From G963662265 sp963668545 (GTDB lineage: Bacteria > Spirochaetota > Spirochaetia > CADAEX01), in assembly GCA_963668545.1 (NCBI GenBank), contig OY764868.1, forward strand, positions 124,001 through 188,000: a DNA stretch of 64,000 bases, read 5' to 3'. The translations under genes and the position numbers were made by a program. Positions 35,024-43,872 of the stretch are shown one piece after another (position 1 is the first letter of the stretch; every line of letters starts with the position of its first letter). Under the pieces are notes generated by a model. The model worked only from the letters and a program-made list of their open reading frames with translations, searched no databases and was not told where the DNA came from.

Positions 35024-35807
35024 GGGGACGGAGGATTGGTTTTTTCCTTTTAATAATCTTTTTTCCTTGGTTTTAATTTTTCAGCTCTTTAATTCGGGAA
35101 TTATTAAGATCCTTAATATTTTAAAATCCTGTAAAATCTTTCCATACTTTATCTGGATTCTGATTCTTTATCAATAGAATTACCAGGTACTGGCTGCTTA
35201 CTTTTTTGGATAAAATCGATTGAGTTTGATAAGATTAACATGGGTGGTTTTATATCAAATCCCTGAACCAGGCGGATCAACAACTTCAAAGACTTTATTT
35301 TTTAAATATGTTATTCCGGAGTATTTGTAATCTTCTGCTTTATTTACAATGCCTGCTTTTACAGGGTTGTCTGTTATGTATTCATATGCCTGATATAGCT
35401 GCCTGAATGATTCAATAATTACGCTTTTAAACCTGTCATACCAGACATGTCCCTTGTATCCGTGGATTTTGTTGAAAACTACTGCAAATTTGCTTAATAC
35501 CCACTGCATAATTTTTGATATATCTGATCCCGGCCTGGGTTTAATCAGTAAATGGACATGATTGCTCATGATACAGAAATTGATTACTTTAAACCTATAT
35601 TTCTTTTTTGCATCTTTAAGAATATTGATAAAAAGATCTTTAATACTGTCTTTCTCAAAAATGAATTCCTGCCGGTTTGACCTTGCTATTACATGATAAA
35701 GCGAGTTTTCACTTTTAATACGCGGTTTTCTCATACAGATTTATACTTTTATTCAGTTAATAATGCTTCAGAACTGCTGATGTAATATATATTATAACCT
35801 CCGTCCC
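35024..35807. mobile_element. RAYT element bounded by inverted GGGACGGAGG repeats
   Basis: The transposase gene is flanked on the left by GGGGACGGAGGATTGG (35024-35039) and on the right by the inverse AACCTCCGTCCC (35796-35807). The repeats share GGGACGGAGG in opposite orientation, giving a unit of about 784 bases. It lies cleanly between paaK's follower and the htrA terminator, with no broken gene on either side. Confidence 0.7.
35255..35734 (-). CDS. REP-associated tyrosine transposase (RAYT, Y1 HUH family)
   Basis: The 159-aa product begins MRKPRIKSENSLYHVIARSN, the usual RAYT opening. It has the HUH metal motif in SNHVHLLIKP (residues about 55-65), and the helix with the likely catalytic tyrosine QAYEYITDNPVKAGIV. 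These enzymes cut and join single-stranded hairpin DNA and are linked to dispersal of REP repeats. The gene is full length and appears intact. The flanking repeats and a further copy at 24546 are its likely substrates. Confidence 0.88.
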   Translation of the reverse strand: MRKPRIKSENSLYHVIARSNRQEFIFEKDSIKDLFINILKDAKKKYRFKVINFCIMSNHVHLLIKPRPGSDISKIMQWVLSKFAVVFNKIHGYKGHVWYDRFKSVIIESFRQLYQAYEYITDNPVKAGIVNKAEDYKYSGITYLKNKVFEVVDPPGSGI

Positions 35808-35845
35808 TTAAAAAAAGGGATATCCTCAGGGAGGATATCCCTTTT
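35808..35845. terminator. Bidirectional intrinsic terminator after htrA
   Basis: A 15-bp perfect stem (35813-35827 and 35831-35845, loop AGG) has A and T runs at its ends. It touches the right repeat of the RAYT element and serves the htrA gene on the minus strand. Confidence 0.85.
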
Positions 35846-35889
35846 CATTTATCAGGGAACAACCGGGGGGAGGTCATCCCTGTATTTTA

Positions 35890-37377
35890 TTATTTTACAA
35901 GACCGAGTACAATTGAATTACCCTGCCTGTATACCTGGAAGATTTTTTTGCCGCCTCCGCTATTGAGGGCGCTGTAAAAATCTCCTATATTTTCTGTTTT
36001 CATTTCATTGATCTCTTCTACTATGTCACCGGGTTTGAATCCAGCTATAGCAGCTGAAGAGTCCCCGACTACAGATGCAATAACCACCCCTTTAACATCC
36101 TTGCCTAGATCAAGCTCTTTTCGGATATCATCTGTAAGTGTTGTGATAATAAGTCCTGGCCACAGGGCTCTGTTCTGCTGAATCTCTTTTTCATCAGCCC
36201 TCTTTTCAATTTTAACATTCACAGTTATCTCTTTTCTGTCCCTTATCAGTGTGAAGATGCTTTTTTCTCCGGGATGCAGCTTGCCCACTATTTTGGTAAG
36301 CTGGCCTGAATCGCTGATTGGTTTATTGTCAACATTAACAATAAAATCTCCCGGCATAAGTCCTGATTTATCAGCAGGGGAATCTTTGAAAACATTATGC
36401 ACCAGTGCTCCTTTTTTGTCTCCTATAGCAAGTGACTTCCTGATTTCCGGATACATTTTTTCATCTGCATCACCTATGCTTACTCCCAGCCATCCATATA
36501 CAACTTTGCCTGTACTTATAAAGTCATCAATTGCCTTTTTCGCGTTATTGATAGGTATTGCAAATCCCACACCGACACTTCCTCCAGACTGTGAAGCGAT
36601 CCATGTGTTTATCCCTACAATTTCTCCTCTTAGGTTGACAAGTGCTCCCCCTGAGTTTCCGGGGTTTATTGATGCGTCTGTCTGTATATAATCTGTGAAT
36701 CCTGCAATACTGGATCCTGACATTGTTTCCCTTCCAAGTGCGCTTACTATACCCATTGTAACTGTTGATTCAAAACCGAAAGGGTTTCCAACTGCAAGTA
36801 CCAGATCTCCGACTTCAAGGTGTTCTGAGTTCCCGAGTTCTGCCACAGGAATATTATCTGATGTTTCAAATCTTATGAGTGCAAGGTCAGTTCTTGGATC
36901 ATTGCCGACCCTTTTTGCATCATATTCCCTTCCGTCATTAAGCTTTACCTTTATTTCATCTGCTTCGCCTGCTACATGATTGTTGGTAAGTATATAAACA
37001 CTTTTACCGTCTTTTTTTACTATAACTCCTGAACCTAGTCCCGGTCTCTTGTATTCCCTCTTTTCTCCTTCATTATTCTGTCCCCTGGGATTACCGAAGA
37101 AAAAATCAAAGGGACTTGAAAAACTGGGTATTGTCTGTTCAATAACTTCAACTGTGTTTATTTCAACAACAACAGGCAGCACCTGCTTTGCAACACTGCT
37201 GAAGGAGTAGTATACCTGCTCTTTTGAATCAGGCAGAGTTTTAACAGGCATTTCCTGTTTCTCTGCTGCCGGTTCAGTTTCAGCTATCGGAGCTGCAAAA
37301 ATATAAAACCCTGATAGTGAAAATAGAATTATAAATAAAATAATCGAAATATAAAAAACAGCCTTTTTATTTACCAT
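35890..37377 (-). CDS. htrA: HtrA/DegP-type periplasmic serine protease with two PDZ domains
   Basis: The 495-aa protease/chaperone handles misfolded envelope proteins. An N-terminal helix (residues about 6-28) acts as signal or anchor. The trypsin-like domain has the triad His134 (LTNNHVAGE), Asp164 (DPRTDLALI) and Ser242 (NPGNSGGALV). Two PDZ domains follow (about 290-385 and 405-490), the first with GWLGVSIGD. The frame is open to 37422, but the ATG at 37377 has an AAGGAGAA ribosome site and starts the signal sequence. Between helix and protease lies a Pro/Glu-rich linker. The upstream region shares an 18-base element with the tolC promoter region. Confidence 0.93.
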   Translation of the reverse strand: MVNKKAVFYISIILFIILFSLSGFYIFAAPIAETEPAAEKQEMPVKTLPDSKEQVYYSFSSVAKQVLPVVVEINTVEVIEQTIPSFSSPFDFFFGNPRGQNNEGEKREYKRPGLGSGVIVKKDGKSVYILTNNHVAGEADEIKVKLNDGREYDAKRVGNDPRTDLALIRFETSDNIPVAELGNSEHLEVGDLVLAVGNPFGFESTVTMGIVSALGRETMSGSSIAGFTDYIQTDASINPGNSGGALVNLRGEIVGINTWIASQSGGSVGVGFAIPINNAKKAIDDFISTGKVVYGWLGVSIGDADEKMYPEIRKSLAIGDKKGALVHNVFKDSPADKSGLMPGDFIVNVDNKPISDSGQLTKIVGKLHPGEKSIFTLIRDRKEITVNVKIEKRADEKEIQQNRALWPGLIITTLTDDIRKELDLGKDVKGVVIASVVGDSSAAIAGFKPGDIVEEINEMKTENIGDFYSALNSGGGKKIFQVYRQGNSIVLGLVK

Positions 37378-37461
37378 TTTTTTATTCTCCTTATATGATT
37401 TTCTTTTAAACAAAATATACAATCACCTTATAAAGATGTCTAATAATAATTTTGTTACATA

Positions 37462-37485
37462 TATAAACAAAATGTTATATCGCAG
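37462..37485. repeat. Repeat upstream of htrA, shared with the tolC region
   Basis: TATAAACAAAATGTTATA (37462-37479) recurs exactly at 42354-42371. Extended to 24 bases (through GCAG) the two copies differ at two positions. The rest of the two intergenic regions is unrelated. Confidence 0.6.
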
Positions 37486-37590
37486 GATTTCTCTGGATAT
37501 ACTGACATATTGATTAATAATAGAATTTTATTTTTGATTATTTAAAAATGACAGATGATCTTGGTCTGGTTCAATTCATGGAAATGAGAA

Positions 37591-37629
37591 GGAGTCTTTA
37601 CACCGTTTTTCAAATGCTGTAAAGACTCC
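37591..37629. terminator. Stem-loop after the ugp operon
   Basis: A 12-bp perfect stem GGAGTCTTTACA/TGTAAAGACTCC with a 15-base loop lies 48 bases beyond the ugpC stop codon. No T tract follows on either strand, so it may be a 3'-end stabiliser or a factor-dependent terminator. Confidence 0.55.
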
Positions 37630-37677
37630 CGTCCTTGATAGTATGTCCTGTTTGCCTGAAAACGGTATACAGTATTT

Positions 37678-38796
37678 TCAGCTTTCCCCCTCAACTGCAG
37701 AAACCGGTAGTATTGAGAGGTCAGTTTCTGCGTCAAAATACCGCGCTTTCTCCATGACAGGGATGAAAGAAATATTTTCTCCGATGTGGAAAACATGATG
37801 GGGCGGGACCCTTGAAATTACCTGGTTGGAAGCTGTTTTTGCCCAGATGTGAATTTCCGATCCAAGCGGTTCAGCCACAGATATTTCTGCCTTTATTGAT
37901 GAAGGTGCATTTACCTCATCATACATAAGATCTTCAGGCCTGATCCCCATTACAATTTCCTTGCCTTTATAAGGGCTGATAAGATTTGCATGTTCAGCTG
38001 TTGGTGCAAGTCTGCATGACCCTTCATCCAGTATTATCTTTCCCCCCTCTTCAATCACTTTCACATTAATGAAATTCATCGGGGGGGATCCTATGAAACC
38101 GGCAACAAACCGGTTTACCGGCTGATTGTAAAGGTAAAGCGGGGAGCCTATCTGCTGTACTATACCGTCACGCATTACAACAATCTTGTCGCCCATTGTC
38201 ATTGCCTCGATCTGGTCATGAGTAACATATATTATTGTTGCCTGCAGTCTGGCATGAAGCTGTACGATTTCAGCTCTCATCTGCACGCGCAGTTTTGCAT
38301 CAAGGTTTGAAAGTGGTTCGTCAAACAGGAAGACTTTCGGGTTTCTCACAATAGACCTTCCCACAGCAACCCTCTGTCTCTGTCCCCCTGAGAGCTGTTT
38401 CGGCTTCCTGTCAAGAAGATTTTCAATATCAAGTATTCTGGAAGCTTCCTTTACCCTTCGATCTATTTCTGTCTTATCCAGTTTGCGGATTCTCAGACCG
38501 AATGCCATATTTTCATAAACGCTCATATGGGGGTAAAGAGCGTAATTCTGGAACACCATTGCAATATCCCTGTCCTTCGGCGGGATATTGTTCACAAGTG
38601 TTCCGTTAATATATATTTCACCTGAAGAAATATCCTCAAGTCCTGCTATCATTCTCAAGGTTGTTGATTTGCCGCAGCCTGAAGGGCCGACAAATACGAC
38701 AAATTCCCTGTCTTTTATAGTTATATCGGTTGAATCTACCGCTTTTACCCCTCCGTCATATATTTTTGTGACGTTTTTTAAAACTACATTAGCCAT
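37678..38796 (-). CDS. ugpC: sn-Glycerol-3-phosphate ABC transporter ATPase
   Basis: The 372-aa ATPase belongs to the UgpC/MalK/MsmK group: Walker A GPSGCGKSTT, Q-loop in MVFQNYALYPHMSVYENM, signature LSGGQRQR, Walker B VFLFDEPLSNLDAKLR and a C-terminal TOBE regulatory domain (about 240-370). It is the last of four genes in ugpBAEC order, ten bases after ugpE. UgpC-type ATPases can serve several sugar transporters, so it may be shared. Confidence 0.88.
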   Translation of the reverse strand: MANVVLKNVTKIYDGGVKAVDSTDITIKDREFVVFVGPSGCGKSTTLRMIAGLEDISSGEIYINGTLVNNIPPKDRDIAMVFQNYALYPHMSVYENMAFGLRIRKLDKTEIDRRVKEASRILDIENLLDRKPKQLSGGQRQRVAVGRSIVRNPKVFLFDEPLSNLDAKLRVQMRAEIVQLHARLQATIIYVTHDQIEAMTMGDKIVVMRDGIVQQIGSPLYLYNQPVNRFVAGFIGSPPMNFINVKVIEEGGKIILDEGSCRLAPTAEHANLISPYKGKEIVMGIRPEDLMYDEVNAPSSIKAEISVAEPLGSEIHIWAKTASNQVISRVPPHHVFHIGENISFIPVMEKARYFDAETDLSILPVSAVEGES

Positions 38797-38806
38797 ACTC
38801 TTCTCC

Positions 38807-39652
38807 CTATTTTTCTGTATCAGTCATGCCGGAAACAAACTGCTTTTGCATTATCATTACAACAACTACCGGAGGAATAAGTGCAAGAAGTGTTGTTGCC
38901 ATTACAATCTGCCACTCAATCTGCACATCGGCGCCTGAAAGCATCCTGTTGATTCCTATGAGCAGTGTATAGTAATTTTCCTTTGTTGTTATCAGAAGCG
39001 GCCAGAGGTACTGGTTCCACCCGTAAATAAACTGTATTACAAACATTGCGGCAATCGGGGTCCTTGTCATGGGGATAAGGATTTTAAAGAAAAACCTCAT
39101 CGGGCTTGCACCGTCTATCTGTGAAGCCTCAACAATTTCCTTGGGAATAGTCATGAAAAACTGTCTGAAAAGAAAAACTGCTGTTGCAGAGACAACCATC
39201 GGTAGTATAAGACCTGAATAGGTGTTAAGAAGCCCGAGGTCTGATATTATTTTGTAGGTAGGCATGATACGGACTTCAACAGGGAGCATCAGTGTTATGA
39301 AGATGCTCCAGAAGCAGAATTTTTTAAGGGGAAAATTAAAAAATACTATGGCAAAAGCTGCAAGAAGTGAAATGATAATTTTACCAAATGCAATACCCAA
39401 TGCCATTATCAGGGAATTCTTGATCATTGTTACTGCTGAAGCTCCCATATTTTCCGATCCTTCAAGCAGTGCCCTTGAGTAGTTTTCAATAAATTTATCT
39501 CCAGGTGTAAGGGGCATGGGCGCTGAAAGAATCTCAGCGCTTGTGTGTGTGGATGCTATGAAAACTACGAATATCGGAAACACAACAATGAATATGGCAA
39601 GTATAAGAAATACATGGGGAATAATCCTGTGGTATTTTGAATGTTCAGTCAT
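38807..39652 (-). CDS. ugpE: sn-Glycerol-3-phosphate ABC transporter permease UgpE
   Basis: The 281-aa permease has six helices and the coupling loop EIVEASQIDGASPMRFFFKI typical of MalG/UgpE subunits. The N-terminus HVFLILAIFIVVFPIFVVFI and the ending MQKQFVSGMTDTEK match this subunit type. It starts 14 bases after ugpA and is followed ten bases later by ugpC. Confidence 0.9.
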   Translation of the reverse strand: MTEHSKYHRIIPHVFLILAIFIVVFPIFVVFIASTHTSAEILSAPMPLTPGDKFIENYSRALLEGSENMGASAVTMIKNSLIMALGIAFGKIIISLLAAFAIVFFNFPLKKFCFWSIFITLMLPVEVRIMPTYKIISDLGLLNTYSGLILPMVVSATAVFLFRQFFMTIPKEIVEASQIDGASPMRFFFKILIPMTRTPIAAMFVIQFIYGWNQYLWPLLITTKENYYTLLIGINRMLSGADVQIEWQIVMATTLLALIPPVVVVMIMQKQFVSGMTDTEK

Positions 39653-39666
39653 CTGCAGTTATCCCC

Positions 39667-40551
39667 CTAATAATTTACTTTCCGTTCAATAAAACGGAAC
39701 TGAAGTACTGTAAGAGCAATTACAAGTATCATCAGCGTCACTGACTGTGCAGCTGAACTGCCCAGGTCAAGGTTTACCACCCCGTCTCTCCATACCTTGT
39801 AGACCAGTATGCTGGTTGATTTCCCCGGTCCTCCTTCCGTTACCTGATGTATAATCGGGAATGTCTCGAAAAAGGCATAAACCAGATTCATTACCAGAAG
39901 ATAAAAACTGGTGGGGGATATGAGGGGAAATATAATCTGCCAGAACTGTCTTCTGTGGCTTGCCCCGTCAATTGCTGCCGCTTCAATCAGGGTAGCAGGG
40001 ACACTCTGCAGTCCTGCCAGAAAAAATACGAAATTATATGCAATCTGCTTCCAGGAAGCTGCAAGTGTAATAAGCAGCAGGGCATGCTTTGAATTGAGGA
40101 GATGGCTCCATTCAATTCCCCAGCTGTGTTTTAAGGCATATGCAATAATTCCCACGTTCGGGTTGAAAAGAAAAAGCCATAGTACCCCTGCAACCATAGT
40201 CGCAACAGCATACGGCCATATCATCATGGTTTTATAAAATGAAGCAAACCTGATTTTCTTGTTAGCCTGGACAGCCAGGAAAAGGGCTGTCACCATTGAA
40301 AAAAAAGCTACCATCACTGAAAAAAGCGATGATATACCGAAGGAATCCCAGTACTCGGGGTCTGTGAAAAGCTTGAGATAATTCTCAAAACCGATAAATA
40401 TCATTCTTCCTCCGAAAGGGTCCTGGAGGAAAAAGGACTGCCATACAGCCTGTGCTGCCGGCCAGAAAAAGAAAACAAAAACAATAATCATCTGTGGCAT
40501 GACAAGAAGATACGGGAGCTCCTTGTTCGGAAATTCATATTGTTTAACCAT
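39667..40551 (-). CDS. ugpA: sn-Glycerol-3-phosphate ABC transporter permease UgpA
   Basis: The 294-aa MalF/UgpA-type permease has LPYLLVMPQMIIVFVFFFWP at its first helix, QSFFLQDPFG in the first periplasmic loop (a UgpA feature) and the coupling loop ATLIEAAAIDGASHRRQFWQ. It pairs with UgpE to form the channel. The gap to ugpB upstream holds a hairpin that should lower its expression relative to ugpB. Confidence 0.9.
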   Translation of the reverse strand: MVKQYEFPNKELPYLLVMPQMIIVFVFFFWPAAQAVWQSFFLQDPFGGRMIFIGFENYLKLFTDPEYWDSFGISSLFSVMVAFFSMVTALFLAVQANKKIRFASFYKTMMIWPYAVATMVAGVLWLFLFNPNVGIIAYALKHSWGIEWSHLLNSKHALLLITLAASWKQIAYNFVFFLAGLQSVPATLIEAAAIDGASHRRQFWQIIFPLISPTSFYLLVMNLVYAFFETFPIIHQVTEGGPGKSTSILVYKVWRDGVVNLDLGSSAAQSVTLMILVIALTVLQFRFIERKVNY

Positions 40552-40579
40552 CCTAACCTTCCTGTTTTATGATATTATA

Positions 40580-40625
40580 AAAAGAAAAACAGGGCTGAAC
40601 CCGGCAGAAGCTGCCTAGTTCAGCC
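40580..40625 (-). terminator. Intercistronic terminator/attenuator between ugpB and ugpA
   Basis: On the minus strand GGCTGAAC/GTTCAGCC with an inner GGCAG/CTGCC stem (40593-40625) is followed by a T-rich tail (complement of 40580-40590). It lies 28 bases after ugpB, consistent with partial termination that favours binding protein over membrane subunits. Confidence 0.65.
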
Positions 40626-40653
40626 AGTAATTGTAATGGCAGGGGGCTCCCTG

Positions 40654-41961
40654 TTATTTATTGATTCGTTCGAATTCGCGCAGTGTGACGTTACCATCCT
40701 TGACCATCTTGTCAATACCGTCTTTTACGCTGATCTTGCCTGCGAGTATGTCTTCCCAGGTCTGGTCCTCTATTTCCCTGATAATATTGAAATTACCGAA
40801 TCTTATACCCATTGAGTTGGCTGTAGGAGCCTTATTGAGAAGCTGATTGATTGCAACTTCGAGTCCGGGATTGTCCTTGTAATATCCCTGCTTCTTTGTA
40901 AGTTCATATGCTGCCTTTGTAATCGGGAGATACCCGGTGTTCTGGTGCCAGAAAGCCTGGATCTCAGGTGTGGAAATGAATGAGAAGAATTCAGCGACAG
41001 CTTTGAGTTCATTCTTGTTTTTCCTGTCAAAAACCCAGAGGCTTGCCCCTCCTATTATTGAATTCTGGGGAGCGTCTTTAACCTCCGGATAATAGGGAAG
41101 TCTTGCAACTCCGAAATCAAACTTGCAGTTTGCCTTCATGTTTCCGTAACCGCCGATTGACTCAAAATGCATACCGACCTGTCCGGATGTGAAAAGGGGA
41201 TTAGCCTTGTTTGTTCTTCCGCCGTATATGAAAACCTTGTCCTTGCTCATATCATACATATTCTGAAAATGTTTCTTTACAAGTGTATTATTAAAAACAA
41301 GTTCTGTATCAAGACCGTTGAATCCGTTGTTTTTTGTTCCAAATGGTATATTGTGCCATGCAGAGAAATTTTCAAGCTGTATCCATGATATCCAGTTTGT
41401 TGTAAATCCCCCCTCCATTCCTGATGCTTTCAGTTTTTTTGCAACTTCGAAAAATTCCGGCCATGTAACAGGCGGTTTTTCAGGGTCAAGACCTGCCTTT
41501 CGGAAGGCATCCTTGTTGTAGTACATTACAGATGTTGATGAATTGAAAGGCATTGAGAGCATTTCACCCCTTGAGGTTGAATAATAGGAAGTAATGGTAG
41601 GGATGTAATTCTTCGGATCAAACGGAACTTTGTTTTCCGCCATCAGCTTGTATACAGGTTTTATTGCCCCTTTGGCAGACATCATTGTGGCAGTTCCGAC
41701 CTCATATACCTGAATAATTGCCGGAGCCTGGCCTGCCCTGAACGCTGCAATTCCTGCATTCATGGTATCGCTGTACGAGCCTTTGTAAACCTGGTTCACG
41801 GTATAATTATTCTGGCTGGCATTGAATTTGTCGCAGATAGCTTTTACCATTTCACCGTTTTTCCCTGTCATTGCATGCCAGAAGTCTATGCTCACAGGCT
41901 GGGCATAGAGGGCACCTGCAATCAGTATCAATGTTATGATAATCATTGACATCTTTTTCAT
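40654..41961 (-). CDS. ugpB: sn-Glycerol-3-phosphate-binding periplasmic protein UgpB
   Basis: The 435-aa protein has a type I signal peptide cleaved after ALYA (residue about 20). The mature part starts VSIDFWHAMTGKNGEMV. The stretch IIGGASLWVFD and HQNTGYLPITKAAYELTK followed by KQGYYKDNPGLEVAINQLLN match E. coli UgpB closely, as recalled. That is the basis for naming the whole operon as glycerol-3-phosphate (or glycerophosphodiester) uptake. Most other family 1 binding proteins lack this block. Promoter elements lie in the 600-base gap to the right. Confidence 0.88.
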   Translation of the reverse strand: MKKMSMIIITLILIAGALYAQPVSIDFWHAMTGKNGEMVKAICDKFNASQNNYTVNQVYKGSYSDTMNAGIAAFRAGQAPAIIQVYEVGTATMMSAKGAIKPVYKLMAENKVPFDPKNYIPTITSYYSTSRGEMLSMPFNSSTSVMYYNKDAFRKAGLDPEKPPVTWPEFFEVAKKLKASGMEGGFTTNWISWIQLENFSAWHNIPFGTKNNGFNGLDTELVFNNTLVKKHFQNMYDMSKDKVFIYGGRTNKANPLFTSGQVGMHFESIGGYGNMKANCKFDFGVARLPYYPEVKDAPQNSIIGGASLWVFDRKNKNELKAVAEFFSFISTPEIQAFWHQNTGYLPITKAAYELTKKQGYYKDNPGLEVAINQLLNKAPTANSMGIRFGNFNIIREIEDQTWEDILAGKISVKDGIDKMVKDGNVTLREFERINK

Positions 41962-42164
41962 ACTTACCTCCTGATAAGAATTACTTAGATAAATTATTTA
42001 AATTATACACCCAGTAACCTGAAAGTGTATTAAATAACAACCAATAACAATCACTGATGCAATTACACGGACCTGTTTTGATGGCAAAAAAAAAGCGGGT
42101 AAAATAAGATCACACTGATATCTCATTATACCGGCTCTCATTTTCTCCGCCTTACAATTTAACT

Positions 42165-42176
42165 ATTAACGTTAAT
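42165..42176. promoter_or_regulatory. 12-bp palindrome ATTAACGTTAAT, candidate operator
   Basis: A perfect dyad with a central CG, about 200 bases upstream of ugpB. LacI-family operators often have this architecture. No LacI gene is in the window. Confidence 0.3.
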
Positions 42177-42353
42177 GATTATTAATTATACTGCTACAGT
42201 TTAAAAACTGTCAATTTTTTATAGTTATTCCTTGAAGAAAAGTATCTTTGATGGGGGGGCAGAGGCTGGCAGATGCCCTGAGGGGAGGGGGATTTGGTAA
42301 ATAAACTGATAATATACAGGAAATATGGGATTTTAAAATTGCTTTAGTATATT

Positions 42354-42377
42354 TATAAACAAAATGTTATAATGCAG
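42354..42377. repeat. Repeat upstream of tolC, shared with the htrA region
   Basis: The first 18 bases equal 37462-37479. Here the element contains a TATAAT (42368-42373) that could be a -10 box for the efflux operon, although no good -35 is visible. Confidence 0.6.
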
Positions 42378-42564
42378 TTTACCTCCAATTTATGGAAGAG
42401 TTTAGAATTATCTGTTAATCTTCTATATATAATCATTGTTAATACTGTAAATGTATTTATTTAACAATCTGCAACTATGATTGCAGTTATAAAGGAAGCT
42501 GTTATCAGATGATTATTCAGTGTAAAATGTAATTCTCCCGGAACGGAGTAAAAAAGGTTAAAAA

Positions 42565-43872
42565 ATGAAAAAATGGATATTCAGTTTATCTGTGTTTCTC
42601 CTTTCTCTGGAAAACACCTTTTCTCAGGAAATTCTCATAACAGCTGAAAAAGCTGTTGAAATGGCAATTGAAAACAATCTGAGCCTCAGGATGGAGGAAT
42701 ATTCCCTGTCTGCAAAGAGAAGAAGCAGCAGAAACAGGTATAATGCTTTTATTCCCGATATAACTGCAGGGCCGTCTCTCTCAAGGGCAAATGAAAAGCC
42801 TTTGACCGGAGATTACCACTGGAACCTGTCTGCAGGCATACAGGCTCAGCTTACACTTTCCCTTGCACTTTTTGACGGAATAAAATATCTCTCTGCTGAA
42901 TATGAAAAAGGGCTTCTTGAAAGGGAGGATGCTGTAAAGCTTTTAAAAAGGGATATCGGAAAGTCATTCTACAATCTTCTGCTTATCAGGGAGAACCTTG
43001 CACTGATTGAAAAAAACATAAGAACTGCCGGGAAGCGTTCTCTTCAGGCTGATACAAATTTCAGAAACGGGCTTGTTTCCGAGCTTGATATGCTGCGGGC
43101 CCGGGTTTCCTTTGAACAGCTTAAGCCGGATTTTGTTGAACTTGAAAACAGTTATGAAAAAGCGCTGCTTCTGTTCAAGCAGATGATAGGCCTTGAAGAG
43201 GAAGCAGAAATAAAACTTTCAGGTGAAATTGACCCTGAAACATTTTCAATTGAGGTGAATGAGCTGATCTTTTCTTCTCTTCCCGACAGGCTTGATGTCC
43301 AGAAACTTGTCTCCAGCATAAAACTTCTTCAGATTTCAGAAAAATCAGATATAAACAGCAGCCGCTTCCCTTCGCTTTCCCTTATCTACAGCAAAAACAT
43401 GGTTTTCAGCAATGATCCGTTTTCCGATCCCCTTTTTGATAATACAGATGAAACCTGGAGTGATACCGGTTCTTTCACATTTTCCCTCTCTTTTGATCTG
43501 GACAGCTATATACCGGGATCAGGAACAGATACAGGTGTTAAAAACAAGCGAGATGAGATCAGACGTGTTGAAACATCCCTTGCCTCCGCTCTTCAGCAGG
43601 CTGAAATTGAAATAAGGTCAATTGTCATGGAGCTTGACAAATCGGAAAAAAAGCTCAATGTGCTAAAACTAAACATGGAGCTTGCTGAAAGGGCATATGA
43701 GCTTGCCGAGGAGGGATATAATGCCGGTACTGTAGAGCTCCTCACTCTTGAGAGTTCATCAGATGATCTTGAAAAAGCCAGGATTGATCTGCTTGCTGAA
43801 AAATATAATTATCAGGCAGCTCTGCTGGATCTTGAGTATGCAGTTAACAGAAAACTGGAGGATATAAAATGA
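42565..43872 (+). CDS. TolC-family outer-membrane efflux protein
   Basis: The 435-aa protein has a signal peptide (cleavage near FSQ, residue about 21) and two halves of alternating coiled-coil helices and strands typical of the outer-membrane efflux fold: ENNLSLRMEEYSLSAKRR near the start, then LVSELDMLRARVSFEQLKP and AYELAEEGYNAGTVELLTLE. It should form a trimeric channel-tunnel through the outer membrane. It overlaps the adaptor gene by four bases (ATGA), so the three efflux parts are made together. Confidence 0.92.
   Translation: MKKWIFSLSVFLLSLENTFSQEILITAEKAVEMAIENNLSLRMEEYSLSAKRRSSRNRYNAFIPDITAGPSLSRANEKPLTGDYHWNLSAGIQAQLTLSLALFDGIKYLSAEYEKGLLEREDAVKLLKRDIGKSFYNLLLIRENLALIEKNIRTAGKRSLQADTNFRNGLVSELDMLRARVSFEQLKPDFVELENSYEKALLLFKQMIGLEEEAEIKLSGEIDPETFSIEVNELIFSSLPDRLDVQKLVSSIKLLQISEKSDINSSRFPSLSLIYSKNMVFSNDPFSDPLFDNTDETWSDTGSFTFSLSFDLDSYIPGSGTDTGVKNKRDEIRRVETSLASALQQAEIEIRSIVMELDKSEKKLNVLKLNMELAERAYELAEEGYNAGTVELLTLESSSDDLEKARIDLLAEKYNYQAALLDLEYAVNRKLEDIK

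Larger units (their letters stand above)
41962..42564. other. Divergent intergenic region between ugpB and the tolC-like gene
   Basis: About 600 bases without a gene. It contains the perfect dyad ATTAACGTTAAT (42165-42176), G-rich stretches (seven G at 42253-42259, then GGGGAGGGGG at 42282-42291) and the repeat at 42354-42377, which includes a TATAAT (42368-42373). No small gene or riboswitch was recognised. Confidence 0.55.

Noticed and set aside
42253..42291. G-quadruplex in the ugpB-tolC gap
   Set aside because: The G runs are separated by more than 20 bases, so a stable quadruplex is doubtful; noted only as a G-rich stretch.
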